DNA of 36,879 bases from Planctomycetales bacterium (GCA_027452145.1 DAIDHB010000275.1:1-36879); one strand, 5' to 3'; shown: positions 26,901 to 36,014, counted from the first letter of the stretch. The notes: generated by a model not told the origin, from the sequence alone. Made by a program: numbers and translations.

Positions 26901-27972
26901 GCTCGAGGGCGATCCGGTCCGAGGTGTCGAACAGCCGGCGCACCTCGGGAAAATGCGGGCAGAGGTCCGCCAGCATCCCCGGATACTGCGACCCCTCGCC
27001 GGGGAACAGGAACGCCAGCCCGCCCGACCCGCCGAGCGGCTCGTCCCAGAAATAGGTGCCGCGGCCGTCGCCCACCGCGCGGCAGGTCGGATCCTCCAGC
27101 CGAGGGATCACGGCGCCCAGCCGCGCAGATAGCTCGTCGCGCGATGAGACGACCAGCCCCAGCCGCGCCTCGCGAGTCTCATGGTGCTCGCTCGTGCCGA
27201 GCGAGTACGCGATGTCCTTCAGCGAGTCGTCCGGGTTCAGCTCCAGCCAGGCGATCAGCTCGCGCGCCCGATCGGCCAGGCCCGCGCGGTCGGCGGCCGA
27301 CAGCAGGATCGCCTCGGTCTCCCAGCGGACCATCGCACCGGGCAGGCCAATGCCGTCGACCAGCTCGGCATCGGCCGAGGCCGCGTGCTCCTCGACGACG
27401 ATGAGACGGTTGTGGTCCGCGGCCTTCACGGCCGCGCGCCGCGGCACGGCCGGCTCGGCGTGAATCCACGGCCGCGGACCTCCGCCGGATTCCGACGGCG
27501 GCCAGACCCGGTGATACAGCGCCAGTGCCGCCTGGACCAGCCCGGCCGCGCCGTCTGCCGCGATCGCACGTCCGCCGGCGGATCCAGCTTCATCCAGCTC
27601 CCGCAGGACCGCATAAATCCGATCGCCATCGCGCTCGGCGTCCGACCGCCGCTTCAGGATCATCACAACGGTCGAGTCGTGGGCACGATGAGCCACGACC
27701 GCGAGGTCAGCCTCACCCCTCGCCAGCGCCGGGATCGCCCGCTCGATCACGTCGCCGCGATGCGTACGACGTCCGTCGAGCTCGCCCGCCGACATCCCGG
27801 CATCGGCCAGCGCGTCGGCCACTGCGTCCCGGATCGTCGACGACTCGCCCCCGCCGGCGGCTCCGTCCCGACCGGCCAGGACGTCTTCCCAGTACGCGAA
27901 CAGATCGCGCGCGCCGGAGAAGCGGCCGCCCATGCCGACGATCGCGATGTCGAGCGGCTCGCGCAGGCTCAT
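23950..27972 (-). CDS. Megasynthase partner: collapsed KS - AT - DH - degenerate PPTase-like (PfaB-like)
   Basis: A 1340-residue protein starting at ATG 27972, which overlaps the stop of the larger megasynthase (ATGA). Residues 8-200 are a shortened ketosynthase: it keeps the start (DIAIVGMGGRFSGARDL), ERDGDRIYAVLREL and AALALYHRVWPP, but lacks the catalytic Cys and both His. Residues about 315-620 are an acyltransferase (FPGEGSQYPGM, GHSSGE with S414). A helix at about 728-752 follows. Residues about 795-1090 form a hot-dog dehydratase with H812/H813 in EHHTLGGR and D1003 in VLDSFTHLLG. The end, about 1150-1340, has PPTase-like blocks (RIAAKEAARR, EWLARFRCAREAA) but reads PGIAVA where G-[IV]-D-x-E is expected. 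The layout recalls PfaB plus a PfaC-type dehydratase. Confidence 0.85.
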   Translation of the reverse strand: MSLREPLDIAIVGMGGRFSGARDLFAYWEDVLAGRDGAAGGGESSTIRDAVADALADAGMSAGELDGRRTHRGDVIERAIPALARGEADLAVVAHRAHDSTVVMILKRRSDAERDGDRIYAVLRELDEAGSAGGRAIAADGAAGLVQAALALYHRVWPPSESGGGPRPWIHAEPAVPRRAAVKAADHNRLIVVEEHAASADAELVDGIGLPGAMVRWETEAILLSAADRAGLADRARELIAWLELNPDDSLKDIAYSLGTSEHHETREARLGLVVSSRDELSARLGAVIPRLEDPTCRAVGDGRGTYFWDEPLGGSGGLAFLFPGEGSQYPGMLADLCPHFPEVRRLFDTSDRIALEQGDATPPSEYLFGRASQADAEIWSAPTAVNVVLSAQWALYQVLTRLGLHPDAVVGHSSGELLALASAGVLRTDRQLERQLAALGAVFRGLESTGDVPVARLLAVAAGRDRAEAACRAAGVEGVAIAIDNCPHQVVLAGPPDQVERVAGHLKGLNILVEDLPFQRAYHTTAFAPAVGPVAEFFERLPFHSPRVPVYSCATREPMPSQPDAIRDLAVAQWTRAVAFRETIERMHADGLRVFVDVGARGNLAGFVQDTLRGRPAFAIAANLPRRGGLTQLNHLVAALFAQGVPIQPGILYARRRPRSIPSLAPRLRVRQFAAVSCGEGESTRVGDAALLAAGLMAEAAPLPPASRLLFVEDESAEMAPDVDAAMLAFQSTMQAFLQTQRTVLEAYLGTPAQEFERNGYHHELPPHDSGMTTSGPEPGPWVGELRRLVPGSEIESVYLLDAREDPIAEHHTLGGRRVSALDPTLKGLPVLPFAVMAEMVAQAGALVVPPGLVLARLEKLHAHRWVRYEDAPVVLEVRGRREPSETPGEERVWVGLFNRGVDGRLDAPRPVFEAVAVFAVSSPPPQPAADWKLEDPHTSRFTAESLYGEQWLFHGSAFQALVQVGKYSAQGIDGVLRVLPCEPLLRPGQAANLHTDLIVLDSFTHLLGCWGLDYLADEGDVVFPLRMEELQLRGSRPPVGTDVACRITIEEVQRHRVRVTAEIVRPDGTVWMRLRDWEDWRFRWPSRYRDVFRQPQDVFIGEELALGGAGAGVKAVWLAPPADMGRPVWRDVLEGTQLGPAERAGHLAAGGTESERSHRLWGRIAAKEAARRIWRAEGCAATYPADLAVVDDRGRAILTRVEDPGDRSLPSIAIGQAEGVAVAIAVREPGARPGIAVATVLPDADDADLTAAERELLVGLSHSRAEWLARFRCAREAAARCDGAGIDGHRAEVVGAEGTGGALRVRPNPTAPETLLVHTNRRGECAWAWTLKDGGARS

Positions 27973-30900
27973 CGAACCGCCTCCGCAGCCCGTACAAGCC
28001 CCGACGCCGGCGCGACGCCGAGCGGCTCCTCGAGCGTCCCGAGGCCGCCGGTGTAGATGACCTCGACGTCCCCCTTGCGGCCGAAGCGCAGCTCGTTGAG
28101 CAGGAGTGTCCGGCCGGCCTCGGGCGTGATCATCCCCAGGCCGCGGCGGCCCAGGTGTCCCTCCAGTTGCGACACCATGCCGACGCCCGACCACGGGCCC
28201 CAGATCATCGACACCACCCGCCCCGGCCACCGCCGGTCGAGCCACTGCGCCAGCTTGCTGAGGAACTCGTTCGCCGCGGCGTAATCCGACTGCCCCACGT
28301 TGCCGAACCGGCCGGCGATCGACGAGAAGAGCGCGGTGAACTTCAGCGCCTCGGGACGCACCAGCCGCATCAGATTGAGCGCCCCGTCGACCTTCGTGCG
28401 GAGTACGCGGTCGAACGACTCGACGGTTTTTTCGCGGATCAGCTTGTCCTTGATCAGGCCGGCGCCGTGGATCAGGCCGACAGGGTCGCCGTGGCGGTCG
28501 CGCCAGCGTTGGAGTACGGCGGCCAGGGCTGCCGGGTCGCGGACGTCGTCGCAGGCGTAGTCGACCTGCGCCCCGGCACGTCGGAGCGCTTCGAGGTTCT
28601 CGCGGACCTCGCGGGCGCGGCGCAGGGCCTGGTAGTGGGCCTCGATCTCGGCGGGGCCGGCGGGCCGGCCCTCGCGGCGGAGCATCGCGTGCAGCGCGGC
28701 CTTCAGCTTGGCCTCGTCAATCAGTCCGGCCGTGTCCGCGGGCTCGACCTCGCCCGGTTCGGGCGTGGTGCCGACGATCAAGAGAGTCGGCCGCCAGGCG
28801 CGGGCCAGCTCGGCCGCGATCAGCGCGGTGATCCCCCGCGCGCCGCCCGTGACGATCACTGGATCGCCCGGATTCAGCTCGAGGGCAGGGGTCCCTGGCA
28901 CGAGCGCCCGCTCGATCGTCCGCGGGCGGATCCGACGGCCGCGGTCATATCCGACCTCGGCCCAGCCGTCGACCGCGAACAGCTCGGCCGCCAGTCGATC
29001 GGCCAGGTCGCCGGCCGGCTCGCGCGGGTCGAGGTCCACCGAACGGCAGCGGATGCCCGGCCACTCGCGCGCCAGCGTCTTGGTCAGGCCCGCGAGGCCG
29101 CCGTCCCCGGGGAAGAAGCTCGCGTGGTCCGACGCGGAAGAAGCGAACCGGCCGCCGAGGCCCGTCGCGGCGATCAGGGACGCACCGCCCGATTCCGAGG
29201 CCGATGCCAGGTCGTCCGCCGTCGCCTGGGCCAGCAGGAACAGGCCCTTGACCGACGCCTCGATTCGACCCTCCCAGCCGTTGTCGACGTCTCCGGTGGC
29301 GCCCCGACCCAGCGGCATCGCGTGCACCAGTCCGGCGATTGGACCGAGGGGCCGGATCGACGCGACCGCCTCGTGGATCGAGGCCGGCGACGTCCAGTCC
29401 ACCGGCCGGTTCGCCCCTCCCAGCCGCTCGACGGCAATTCCCTGGGCCTCGAGCCGGTCCGCCAGCTCCTCGGCCACGCCGCGGCCGTCGTCCGTGACCA
29501 CCACGCGCCCGCCCGGCATCAGCTCGACGCGCTCGGAGGGCAGGGGGGCCGCGACCATCTCCAGCACGCGCCGCTCGACCCGCGAGGCATTCGCCGCGGC
29601 CGTCGACTCGACCCGAGAGCCGTTCGTCGAGGCGTCTCGGGCCGGCGCGCTCCGACCCGCTTCCCTCGCTGGTCCGTTCGAGCCCGAGGCCGCCAGCATC
29701 CGCTCGACGATCGCGCCCAGCGAGCGGGCGCGGGCCAGCGCGTCCATCAGTTCGGTCGCGTCCGACGGGCCGCCCGCCTCGGGGAACTCGTCGCGCAGCT
29801 TGCCCAGGATCTCGACCCGCTTGATCGAGTCGATACCGAGGTCGGCCTCGATATCGAGGTCGAGGCCCAGCGTCTCGATCGGGTAGCCGGTCCGGTCGCG
29901 CACGATCTCCAGCAGCCGCGATGTGAGCGTCTCGCGATCGAAGGTCGCTCCGGCCGATCGGTCGGCTGCGGCTGTGGGGTGACCATTCACCGCCCGGCCG
30001 TTGCCACCCCGGTGTTCGACATCCGCGGTGGGCTCGCCATTGCGCTCGGCGGCCGCGGCGAGGCGTCCCGCGCCGATCTCGAACAGCCGATCGGGAGCGG
30101 GCGGAAGGTGCCCGTTGCCGTTCCCATTCGCGTGCTCGCCAGGCTCGTGCCGATCGACGATCGGGCGCAGGCGATCGGCGGGGCTCCATTCTGCCCGTGC
30201 CGTCGTCGCGTCGCCGTTGCGATGAGGGGGGGCGACTGGCGCTGTCTCGGCGGGCCGGGACGCACCGGCCGGCGCGGCGGGTGTCGTACCCCGGCCCGCC
30301 AGGTAGGCGAGCATCGTCGCCTGCTGGACCTCCAGGAACATCCGCATGGTCTGCTGGAACGACTCGATGACCGCGTCGGCTCGGGGGTGGGCCGGGCCGT
30401 TCGCGCCGGCGGCCGGGGCCGGCTGTTGCGGGACAATCGGCGTGTGGGTCGTCATGGCTGGTATCGGCTTTCCGTTGCTATGGCCGTTGAGCCGGGACGG
30501 GGCCTCGTATCGGTGTGCGGGGGAAGGTGGCGGCGTGGGATCGCGCCTGGGGACACTCCCGTTCGCGTGCGCCGGTGCCGGCTTTGGCGTTGGAGCAGAC
30601 GGTACGGGCAGCGCCGGCGCCGTGCCGAGCCGCGAAGGCTCGGGACCGGCGAATGGCCGCGACCGGCTGCCGTTGACCAGCCAGGTCGACGGCGTCGGCG
30701 GCTCCGCCAACTCGCCGGGCGGCAGTCGATCGAGGTCGAGCCGACGGGTTGCGCGGCCCTCGGTCAGCCGCTCGAGCCGTAGCGGGATCCCCGCGACCAC
30801 CAGCCGCGCCAGCCGCTTCAGCAGGGCGCCCAGGCCCGGGGTCGGAGCCGCATCGCACGAGACTGACAGATGCGGCCGGCCCTCCAGGATGGATTCGACC

Positions 30901-33900
30901 ATCGGCGAGAGGAGCGCGCCCGGGCCGACCTCGACGAACACGCGCGCCCCGTCGCGGTACATCGCCTCGACCATCGCGTCGAAGCGTACCGGGCTCGCCA
31001 GGTGCTCGCCCAGCCGCGCCGCGATCGCGGCGGGCTCGGTCGGATAGGGCGCCGCGTCCACGTTCGAGTACACGGGCCGATCGGGCGAGCGGCGGATTCG
31101 GTCGGCGGCCAGACGCGTCAGCGGCTCGCGGGCCGAGGCGACCATCGGCGTGTGGAACGCCGATCCGACCGGCAGCCGGCGCACCGTCACGTCCTGAGCG
31201 GCGGCCAGCTCGACCAGGCGATCGATCGCATCGGCCGGGCCGGCGACGACCGTCTGCCGCGGCCCGTTCCAGTTCGCCGCGATCACGCCCGGCGTTGCCC
31301 GGACAAGTCGCTCGGCCACGTCGCGCCCGCCCAGCACCGCGGCCATCGCGCCCGATGCCCCACGGCCCGCCTCGATCATCAGCCGGCCTCGCGCCGCCGA
31401 CAACTCGGCCAGGTCGGCCGCGCCGATCGCCCCCGCGGCATGCAGCGCGACCAGTTCGCCGTAGCTGTGCCCGCCTACCATGTCGGGCTCCAGGCCCATC
31501 GCGCCGAGCAGCCGCAACAGCCCCACGCATCCCGCGCCCACCGCCGGCTGCGCCACGTCCGTGCGCAGGAGCGCCCGCCGGGCCTCGTCGCGCGCCGCGC
31601 CGTCGAAGGCCGGCGGCGGGAAGACCAGCGGCCCGGGCGCGATCCCGCCGCCAGCCGTGACGGCGCGGTCGAACTCCTCGAACGCCCCGCGCACCTCGGG
31701 GAACGCGATCGCCAGCTCCCGCAGCATCCCGGGCGCCTGCGCGCCCTGGCCCGGGAACAGGAACGCCACCTTCGCCCCGGCCCACACCGGCCTCGCGGCG
31801 AAATACACGCCCCGCGGGTCCTCCAGCTCGCTCTTTCCCCCGGCGATGGCGGCCCTCGCAATTCGCAGCTTCGCCAGCAGATCGTCGTGCGACTCGGCCA
31901 CGATCGCGACGATCGGGCGATGCCCTTCTGCCGCGCCCCGCGCCGCGATCAACGCCGCCGCCAGCTCCCTCAGCGGCGGCCGCGCCCCGCCCTCGAGCGC
32001 CGACGCCAGCCGGTCGATCGACGCGAGCAATCCGGCCGGCTCGTCGGATTCGAACACCAGCAGCTCGGACGGCCAGTCGGGCAGTCCCGACGCCGGCGCC
32101 GGCACGACGTTCGCCCCGTATTCCTCAAGAACCGCGTGGAAGTTCGTCCCGCCGAAGCCGAATGCGCTGACCCCCGCTCGCCTCGGGCTCTCGCTGTCGC
32201 GGTGGATCCACGGCTCGGCCTGCGTGCACAATCGGAACGGCCCGTCGTGCAGGTCGAGCTTGGGGTTCGGCGCCTGGATCCCGATCGTCGGCGGCAGCAC
32301 CTTGTGATAAAGAGCGAGCGCCGCGTTTATCAGACCAGCGAGGCCCGCGGCACACTTGGTGTGGCCGATCATCGACTTGACCGAGCCGACCACGCAGCCC
32401 AACGGCTCCGCCCCGGCGTCGCGGAACACCTGGCTGAGCGACTCGACCTCGACGACGTCTCCGAGTGCCGTGCCCGTGCCGTGAGCCTCGACATAGCCCA
32501 CCGTCGCCGGCGAGACCCCCGCCCTGGTATACGCCCGCTCGATCGCGCGGACCTGGCCCTCGACCACCGGCGCCGTCAGCCCTCGGGCGCGCCCGTCGCT
32601 CGAGGCGCCCAGGCCCTTGATCACGGCGTAGATCCGATCGCCGTCGCGCTCGGCGTCGGCCAGCCGCTTGAGCACCACGGCGGCGACGCCCTCGCTGATC
32701 ACGATGCCGTTGGCTCCCGCGTCGAAGGGCCGGCAACGTCCCTGCGGCGAGAACGCCTGCGTCTTGCTGAAGGCCAGATACGTGAACGGATTCTGCACCG
32801 TGTCCACGCCGCCGAGCACCACCACGTCGGCCGCGCCGGTCTCCAGCTCGCGCACCGCCAGCGACGCGGCCGCCAGCGACGAGCCGCACGCCGCGTCCAC
32901 CGTGTAATTCGCGCCGCCCAGGTTCAGCCGGTTGGCGATTCGCCCCGCCGTCACGTTCAGCAAAAAGCCGGGGAACGAGTCCTCGGTCCACTCGGGCAAC
33001 TGGCCCCGGCACGCCTCGATCGCCGCCCGCCCCCCGCCGGGGATCACCGTGTCGAGCATCGGCAGGTACGAGCGGAACGCGTAGCCCATTGCCAGTTGCG
33101 CCGCCCCCCCGCCCATGCCCAGCACGACCGCCGTCCGCTCGCGGGCAAACGGCCGCTCGGCATAGCCGGCGTCGTCGATCGCCCGCCGCACGACCTCCAG
33201 CGCCAGCAGTTGCGCGGGCTCGATCGACGGCAGGCTCGACGGCGGCATCCCGTAGCGCAGGGGGTCGAACGTCACGTCCGGCACGAACCCGCCCCACTTC
33301 GACACGATCTTGTCGGGCGCCTTCGGGTCCGGGTCGTAGTAGAGCCGCCAGTCCCATCGGTCCGGCGGCACCTCGACGATCGCGTCGACGCCCCGCAAGG
33401 TGTTCGACCAGAACCGCGGCAGGTCCCCCGCGCCGGGGAAGACGGTCGAGATCCCGATGATCGCGATGTCCGAGGGCTGCGCGGCCGTCAAACCGGGGGC
33501 GGGCTGGTCGTCGATCCCGGGGATGGTCCGCCGGATCATCTCGTCGCTCCCCGCGCCGATCTCGCGGTGCAGCTCGGCGATGGTGGTGGTGGCGTCTCGC
33601 AGGGTCGCCGCCTGGCCGAGCATGTACACGCCGTGATTCCACTGGTAGGCATCCTCGACGGCCGAGAGCCCCGAGCCTGCTCCATCGGCGCGATCGACTC
33701 CCTTGGCCGCCACCCGCAACCGGCCGACGTTCAGCCGCTCGAGCGCGTCGCGGACTTCCTCCGCCGGCCTCCCCTCGGCGATCAGCCGGCGGCGCTCGTC
33801 GCGGAACCGCGCCACGAACGGCGACGGGCTGACCCGCACCTGGTGCCCCGGCCCGGATTCGAGCAGCACGGTGTCGGTGCACCGCAGGGCCTCCTGCTGG

Positions 33901-35549
33901 AACCGGCCGACGATCGCGCCGGTCTCGACCGCCTCGCGGGTGAAGAGGTACGCCGTCCCGATCAGCACGCCGACCTTCACGCCCCTCGCCGCCAGCGGAC
34001 CGGCCAGCGCCGCGACCGCCGCCGCCGAGCGGGCGTCGTGGATGCCACCCGCGAAGGCCAGCGAGATCTCGACCGCCGGGATGCCGCGGTCGATCGCGTC
34101 GTCGACCACGGCCGCCGCCTGCTCCCACAGCACGAAGCTCGACCGCGGCCCGACGTGCCCGCCGCACTCGCGCCCCTCCAGCACGAACCGCCGGCAGCCG
34201 TCGCGCAGGTATTGCTCCAGCAGCCCCGGCGAGGGGACGTGCAGGAACGTCCGGATCCCCCGGCGCTCCAGCCCCTCGGCCTGGTCGGGCCGGCCTCCGG
34301 CAATCAGGGCCCACGGCGGCCGCGCCTCGGCGACCGCCGCGAGCTGCTCGGCCCGCAGCTCCGGCGGCACGAAGCCCAGGACGCCAACGCCCCACGACCG
34401 CCCGGCCAGCCGCCCGGCCGTCTCGCGCAACAGAGCCTGGACCTCGTCGCCGCGCAGCATCGCCAGCGCCACAAACGGCAGGCCGCCATCCATTGCCACC
34501 GCCTCGGCGAACGGCGCCACGTCGCTGACCCGCGTCATCGGCCCCTGAAGGATCGGATATCGCGTCCCGAGATCCACGGCCATCGGCGAGCCGTCGGCCA
34601 GCGGCCGGGCCTCGCGCGCTGCCGCAATTCCTGCCCCGATCGACCGCTCGACGGCCTGCACAATCCCCCCGACCGTCACATGGCGACCGGCCAGCCGCAC
34701 GGCGAAGGCAGCGTCCTGGCCGATCGGCAGGCATTGCCCGTCGGCCCAGCCGACCTCGTGGGCCACGGCGGCCGTCCATCCGGCCGGATCCTCGCCCGAC
34801 CGCGCGGCCGCCTCGCGCAGGCGGCCGATCGCGGCCGACCCGGGCGCGGCGAACACGCGGACCCCCGGCCCTCCGCATTCGGGCGTCACGCGGGCGGTCT
34901 CGCTCCCGTCCGATCGCGCGATCCGATCGCGCCAGGCCGGGCCGAGCGGCGACTCGCGGGCGAGCAACAGCGCGCCCTCGAGCACGACGCCGGCCGCCCC
35001 GGCGGCCACCGCGCCGGCCGCGACCCGCTCGCTGATGCCGCCGCGCACCCAGACCGGCACTTCCCCCTCGGCCAGTGCCGCCTGGAGCAGGACGAACGAG
35101 CTATCCGATCCGCACCACCCGCCGGCCTCGAGCCCCGAAACGACTACCCCCGTCACACCCGCGTCGATGGCCCGCCGCACCTCAGCCCGCGACGCCGCCT
35201 CCGCGATCACGATTCGCCCCGTCCGTCCGGCGATCCGGACCGCCTCTTCAAACCCAGAACCCTTATCCACACGACCTTCCGGATCGCACCCGATCCATAC
35301 GGCGGTGAGTCCTTCCGCCTCGCTCCATCCCGCCCAGTCTTCGGTGATCCCTCGCACCGGCAGCCGGACCGCATACGGACCACGCGCCAGCCGCTCCAGT
35401 TCGCTTAGCACGCCCTCCCGGCGCGGCCCCACCTGGCCCAGGTCCAGAACGCCTAGCGCGCCAGACCGGCTTGCCGCCGCGGCGACGGCAAGTCCGTCGG
35501 TCTCTCCAGGTGCGAGCGCCAGGATTCTCGGCCTCGTGGTCTTCGTCAC
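27969..35549 (-). CDS. PUFA-synthase-like megasynthase: NPD*-NPD(ER)-KS-AT-ACP-KR
   Basis: A 2526-residue type I synthase starting at GTG, with GGGAGGT upstream. Residues about 20-225 form a nitronate-monooxygenase-like barrel with GGWCGSDSSFVLL, missing the catalytic His. Residues about 325-660 are a second, PfaD-like enoyl-reductase barrel (YPILQGPMTRVSD, GGHVGPRSSFVLWEQ with H465). KS 692-1110: C888 in DAACGSS, H1023 in EAHGTGT, H1063 in IGHTK. AT 1262-1560: FPGQGAQAPGM, GHSYGE with S1362. A Pro/Asn/Gly-rich linker holds a helix at 1724-1750. One ACP, with S1908 in LGIDSIKRVEILG. KR about 2000-2500: VIVTGGARGI, Y2423 in YAAANEF. It would extend, reduce and, with the partner's dehydratase, fully saturate or selectively desaturate an acyl chain. 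First gene of the operon. Confidence 0.9.
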   Translation of the reverse strand: MTKTTRPRILALAPGETDGLAVAAAASRSGALGVLDLGQVGPRREGVLSELERLARGPYAVRLPVRGITEDWAGWSEAEGLTAVWIGCDPEGRVDKGSGFEEAVRIAGRTGRIVIAEAASRAEVRRAIDAGVTGVVVSGLEAGGWCGSDSSFVLLQAALAEGEVPVWVRGGISERVAAGAVAAGAAGVVLEGALLLARESPLGPAWRDRIARSDGSETARVTPECGGPGVRVFAAPGSAAIGRLREAAARSGEDPAGWTAAVAHEVGWADGQCLPIGQDAAFAVRLAGRHVTVGGIVQAVERSIGAGIAAAREARPLADGSPMAVDLGTRYPILQGPMTRVSDVAPFAEAVAMDGGLPFVALAMLRGDEVQALLRETAGRLAGRSWGVGVLGFVPPELRAEQLAAVAEARPPWALIAGGRPDQAEGLERRGIRTFLHVPSPGLLEQYLRDGCRRFVLEGRECGGHVGPRSSFVLWEQAAAVVDDAIDRGIPAVEISLAFAGGIHDARSAAAVAALAGPLAARGVKVGVLIGTAYLFTREAVETGAIVGRFQQEALRCTDTVLLESGPGHQVRVSPSPFVARFRDERRRLIAEGRPAEEVRDALERLNVGRLRVAAKGVDRADGAGSGLSAVEDAYQWNHGVYMLGQAATLRDATTTIAELHREIGAGSDEMIRRTIPGIDDQPAPGLTAAQPSDIAIIGISTVFPGAGDLPRFWSNTLRGVDAIVEVPPDRWDWRLYYDPDPKAPDKIVSKWGGFVPDVTFDPLRYGMPPSSLPSIEPAQLLALEVVRRAIDDAGYAERPFARERTAVVLGMGGGAAQLAMGYAFRSYLPMLDTVIPGGGRAAIEACRGQLPEWTEDSFPGFLLNVTAGRIANRLNLGGANYTVDAACGSSLAAASLAVRELETGAADVVVLGGVDTVQNPFTYLAFSKTQAFSPQGRCRPFDAGANGIVISEGVAAVVLKRLADAERDGDRIYAVIKGLGASSDGRARGLTAPVVEGQVRAIERAYTRAGVSPATVGYVEAHGTGTALGDVVEVESLSQVFRDAGAEPLGCVVGSVKSMIGHTKCAAGLAGLINAALALYHKVLPPTIGIQAPNPKLDLHDGPFRLCTQAEPWIHRDSESPRRAGVSAFGFGGTNFHAVLEEYGANVVPAPASGLPDWPSELLVFESDEPAGLLASIDRLASALEGGARPPLRELAAALIAARGAAEGHRPIVAIVAESHDDLLAKLRIARAAIAGGKSELEDPRGVYFAARPVWAGAKVAFLFPGQGAQAPGMLRELAIAFPEVRGAFEEFDRAVTAGGGIAPGPLVFPPPAFDGAARDEARRALLRTDVAQPAVGAGCVGLLRLLGAMGLEPDMVGGHSYGELVALHAAGAIGAADLAELSAARGRLMIEAGRGASGAMAAVLGGRDVAERLVRATPGVIAANWNGPRQTVVAGPADAIDRLVELAAAQDVTVRRLPVGSAFHTPMVASAREPLTRLAADRIRRSPDRPVYSNVDAAPYPTEPAAIAARLGEHLASPVRFDAMVEAMYRDGARVFVEVGPGALLSPMVESILEGRPHLSVSCDAAPTPGLGALLKRLARLVVAGIPLRLERLTEGRATRRLDLDRLPPGELAEPPTPSTWLVNGSRSRPFAGPEPSRLGTAPALPVPSAPTPKPAPAHANGSVPRRDPTPPPSPAHRYEAPSRLNGHSNGKPIPAMTTHTPIVPQQPAPAAGANGPAHPRADAVIESFQQTMRMFLEVQQATMLAYLAGRGTTPAAPAGASRPAETAPVAPPHRNGDATTARAEWSPADRLRPIVDRHEPGEHANGNGNGHLPPAPDRLFEIGAGRLAAAAERNGEPTADVEHRGGNGRAVNGHPTAAADRSAGATFDRETLTSRLLEIVRDRTGYPIETLGLDLDIEADLGIDSIKRVEILGKLRDEFPEAGGPSDATELMDALARARSLGAIVERMLAASGSNGPAREAGRSAPARDASTNGSRVESTAAANASRVERRVLEMVAAPLPSERVELMPGGRVVVTDDGRGVAEELADRLEAQGIAVERLGGANRPVDWTSPASIHEAVASIRPLGPIAGLVHAMPLGRGATGDVDNGWEGRIEASVKGLFLLAQATADDLASASESGGASLIAATGLGGRFASSASDHASFFPGDGGLAGLTKTLAREWPGIRCRSVDLDPREPAGDLADRLAAELFAVDGWAEVGYDRGRRIRPRTIERALVPGTPALELNPGDPVIVTGGARGITALIAAELARAWRPTLLIVGTTPEPGEVEPADTAGLIDEAKLKAALHAMLRREGRPAGPAEIEAHYQALRRAREVRENLEALRRAGAQVDYACDDVRDPAALAAVLQRWRDRHGDPVGLIHGAGLIKDKLIREKTVESFDRVLRTKVDGALNLMRLVRPEALKFTALFSSIAGRFGNVGQSDYAAANEFLSKLAQWLDRRWPGRVVSMIWGPWSGVGMVSQLEGHLGRRGLGMITPEAGRTLLLNELRFGRKGDVEVIYTGGLGTLEEPLGVAPASGLVRAAEAVR

Positions 35550-35585
35550 CGGTGCTTACCTCCCAGGTTGCCAGGCTATCTAGGT

Positions 35586-35591
35586 AATATA
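35586..35591 (-). promoter_or_regulatory. Candidate -10 element of the megasynthase operon
   Basis: Read on the minus strand this is TATATT, 5 of 6 matches to TATAAT, in one of the few A/T-rich patches of the gap, about 37 bp upstream of the GTG start. The -35 at 17-bp spacing (GTCATA) is poor, so an activator or another sigma factor may be needed. Consensus matching only. Confidence 0.3.
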
Positions 35592-36014
35592 CCCGAGTTT
35601 AGAAGTTCTATGACGGACTGCGGAGCCTGGACAAGCTAGACGGGGCGGCATCCTGTCGAAAGTGCCGGAGATCCGGAAGATCCGTCGGCCACGGGGTCTG
35701 CCCATTGCATGGAATTTGCGGATGTGCTCCTGGGCGAGGGATGGTAGGATTCCGCCGAAACCCGAACGCGGAACCGGAGTCCCGCTCGATCGGTAACGGC
35801 AACGGCTGGCGACCTAACCTCATCGTCGACTTCCTTGTGTCGGGCGGGTGACATCCATTCATCCGGGGCGTTCGGGCAGCACCGGGCTTTGATTCAGGGC
35901 AGAATCTGGCGGATTCCGGGACGATCGTCGACATCGAGCATATCGGCACGACGCGACGCGGCGGGTGACGCAAGGGTCACCACCCGGACGAGCCTCTCAG
36001 GAGGGGAGGAATCG
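35592..36014. other. Divergent intergenic region, no gene seen
   Basis: This lies between the megasynthase operon and the divergent gene at 36015. Small open frames in it have no family motifs or codon bias. It probably holds the plus-strand promoter, but I see no strong consensus match. Confidence 0.5.

Noticed and set aside
27973..28245. An N-terminal extension of the megasynthase partner to 28245
   Set aside because: It would overlap the KR coding sequence and adds Arg/Gly-rich non-domain sequence; the ATG at 27972 begins the KS motif directly and forms an ATGA overlap.
30870..35408. A 1512-codon open frame on the plus strand opposite the megasynthase
   Set aside because: It mirrors the minus-strand KS/AT coding sequence, is Arg/His/Gln/Asp-rich and has no recognisable domain; long antisense frames are expected at this GC content.
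35608..35973. A 121-codon minus-strand frame upstream of the megasynthase
   Set aside because: No ribosome site, motif or codon bias; it lies in a region better explained as divergent promoters.
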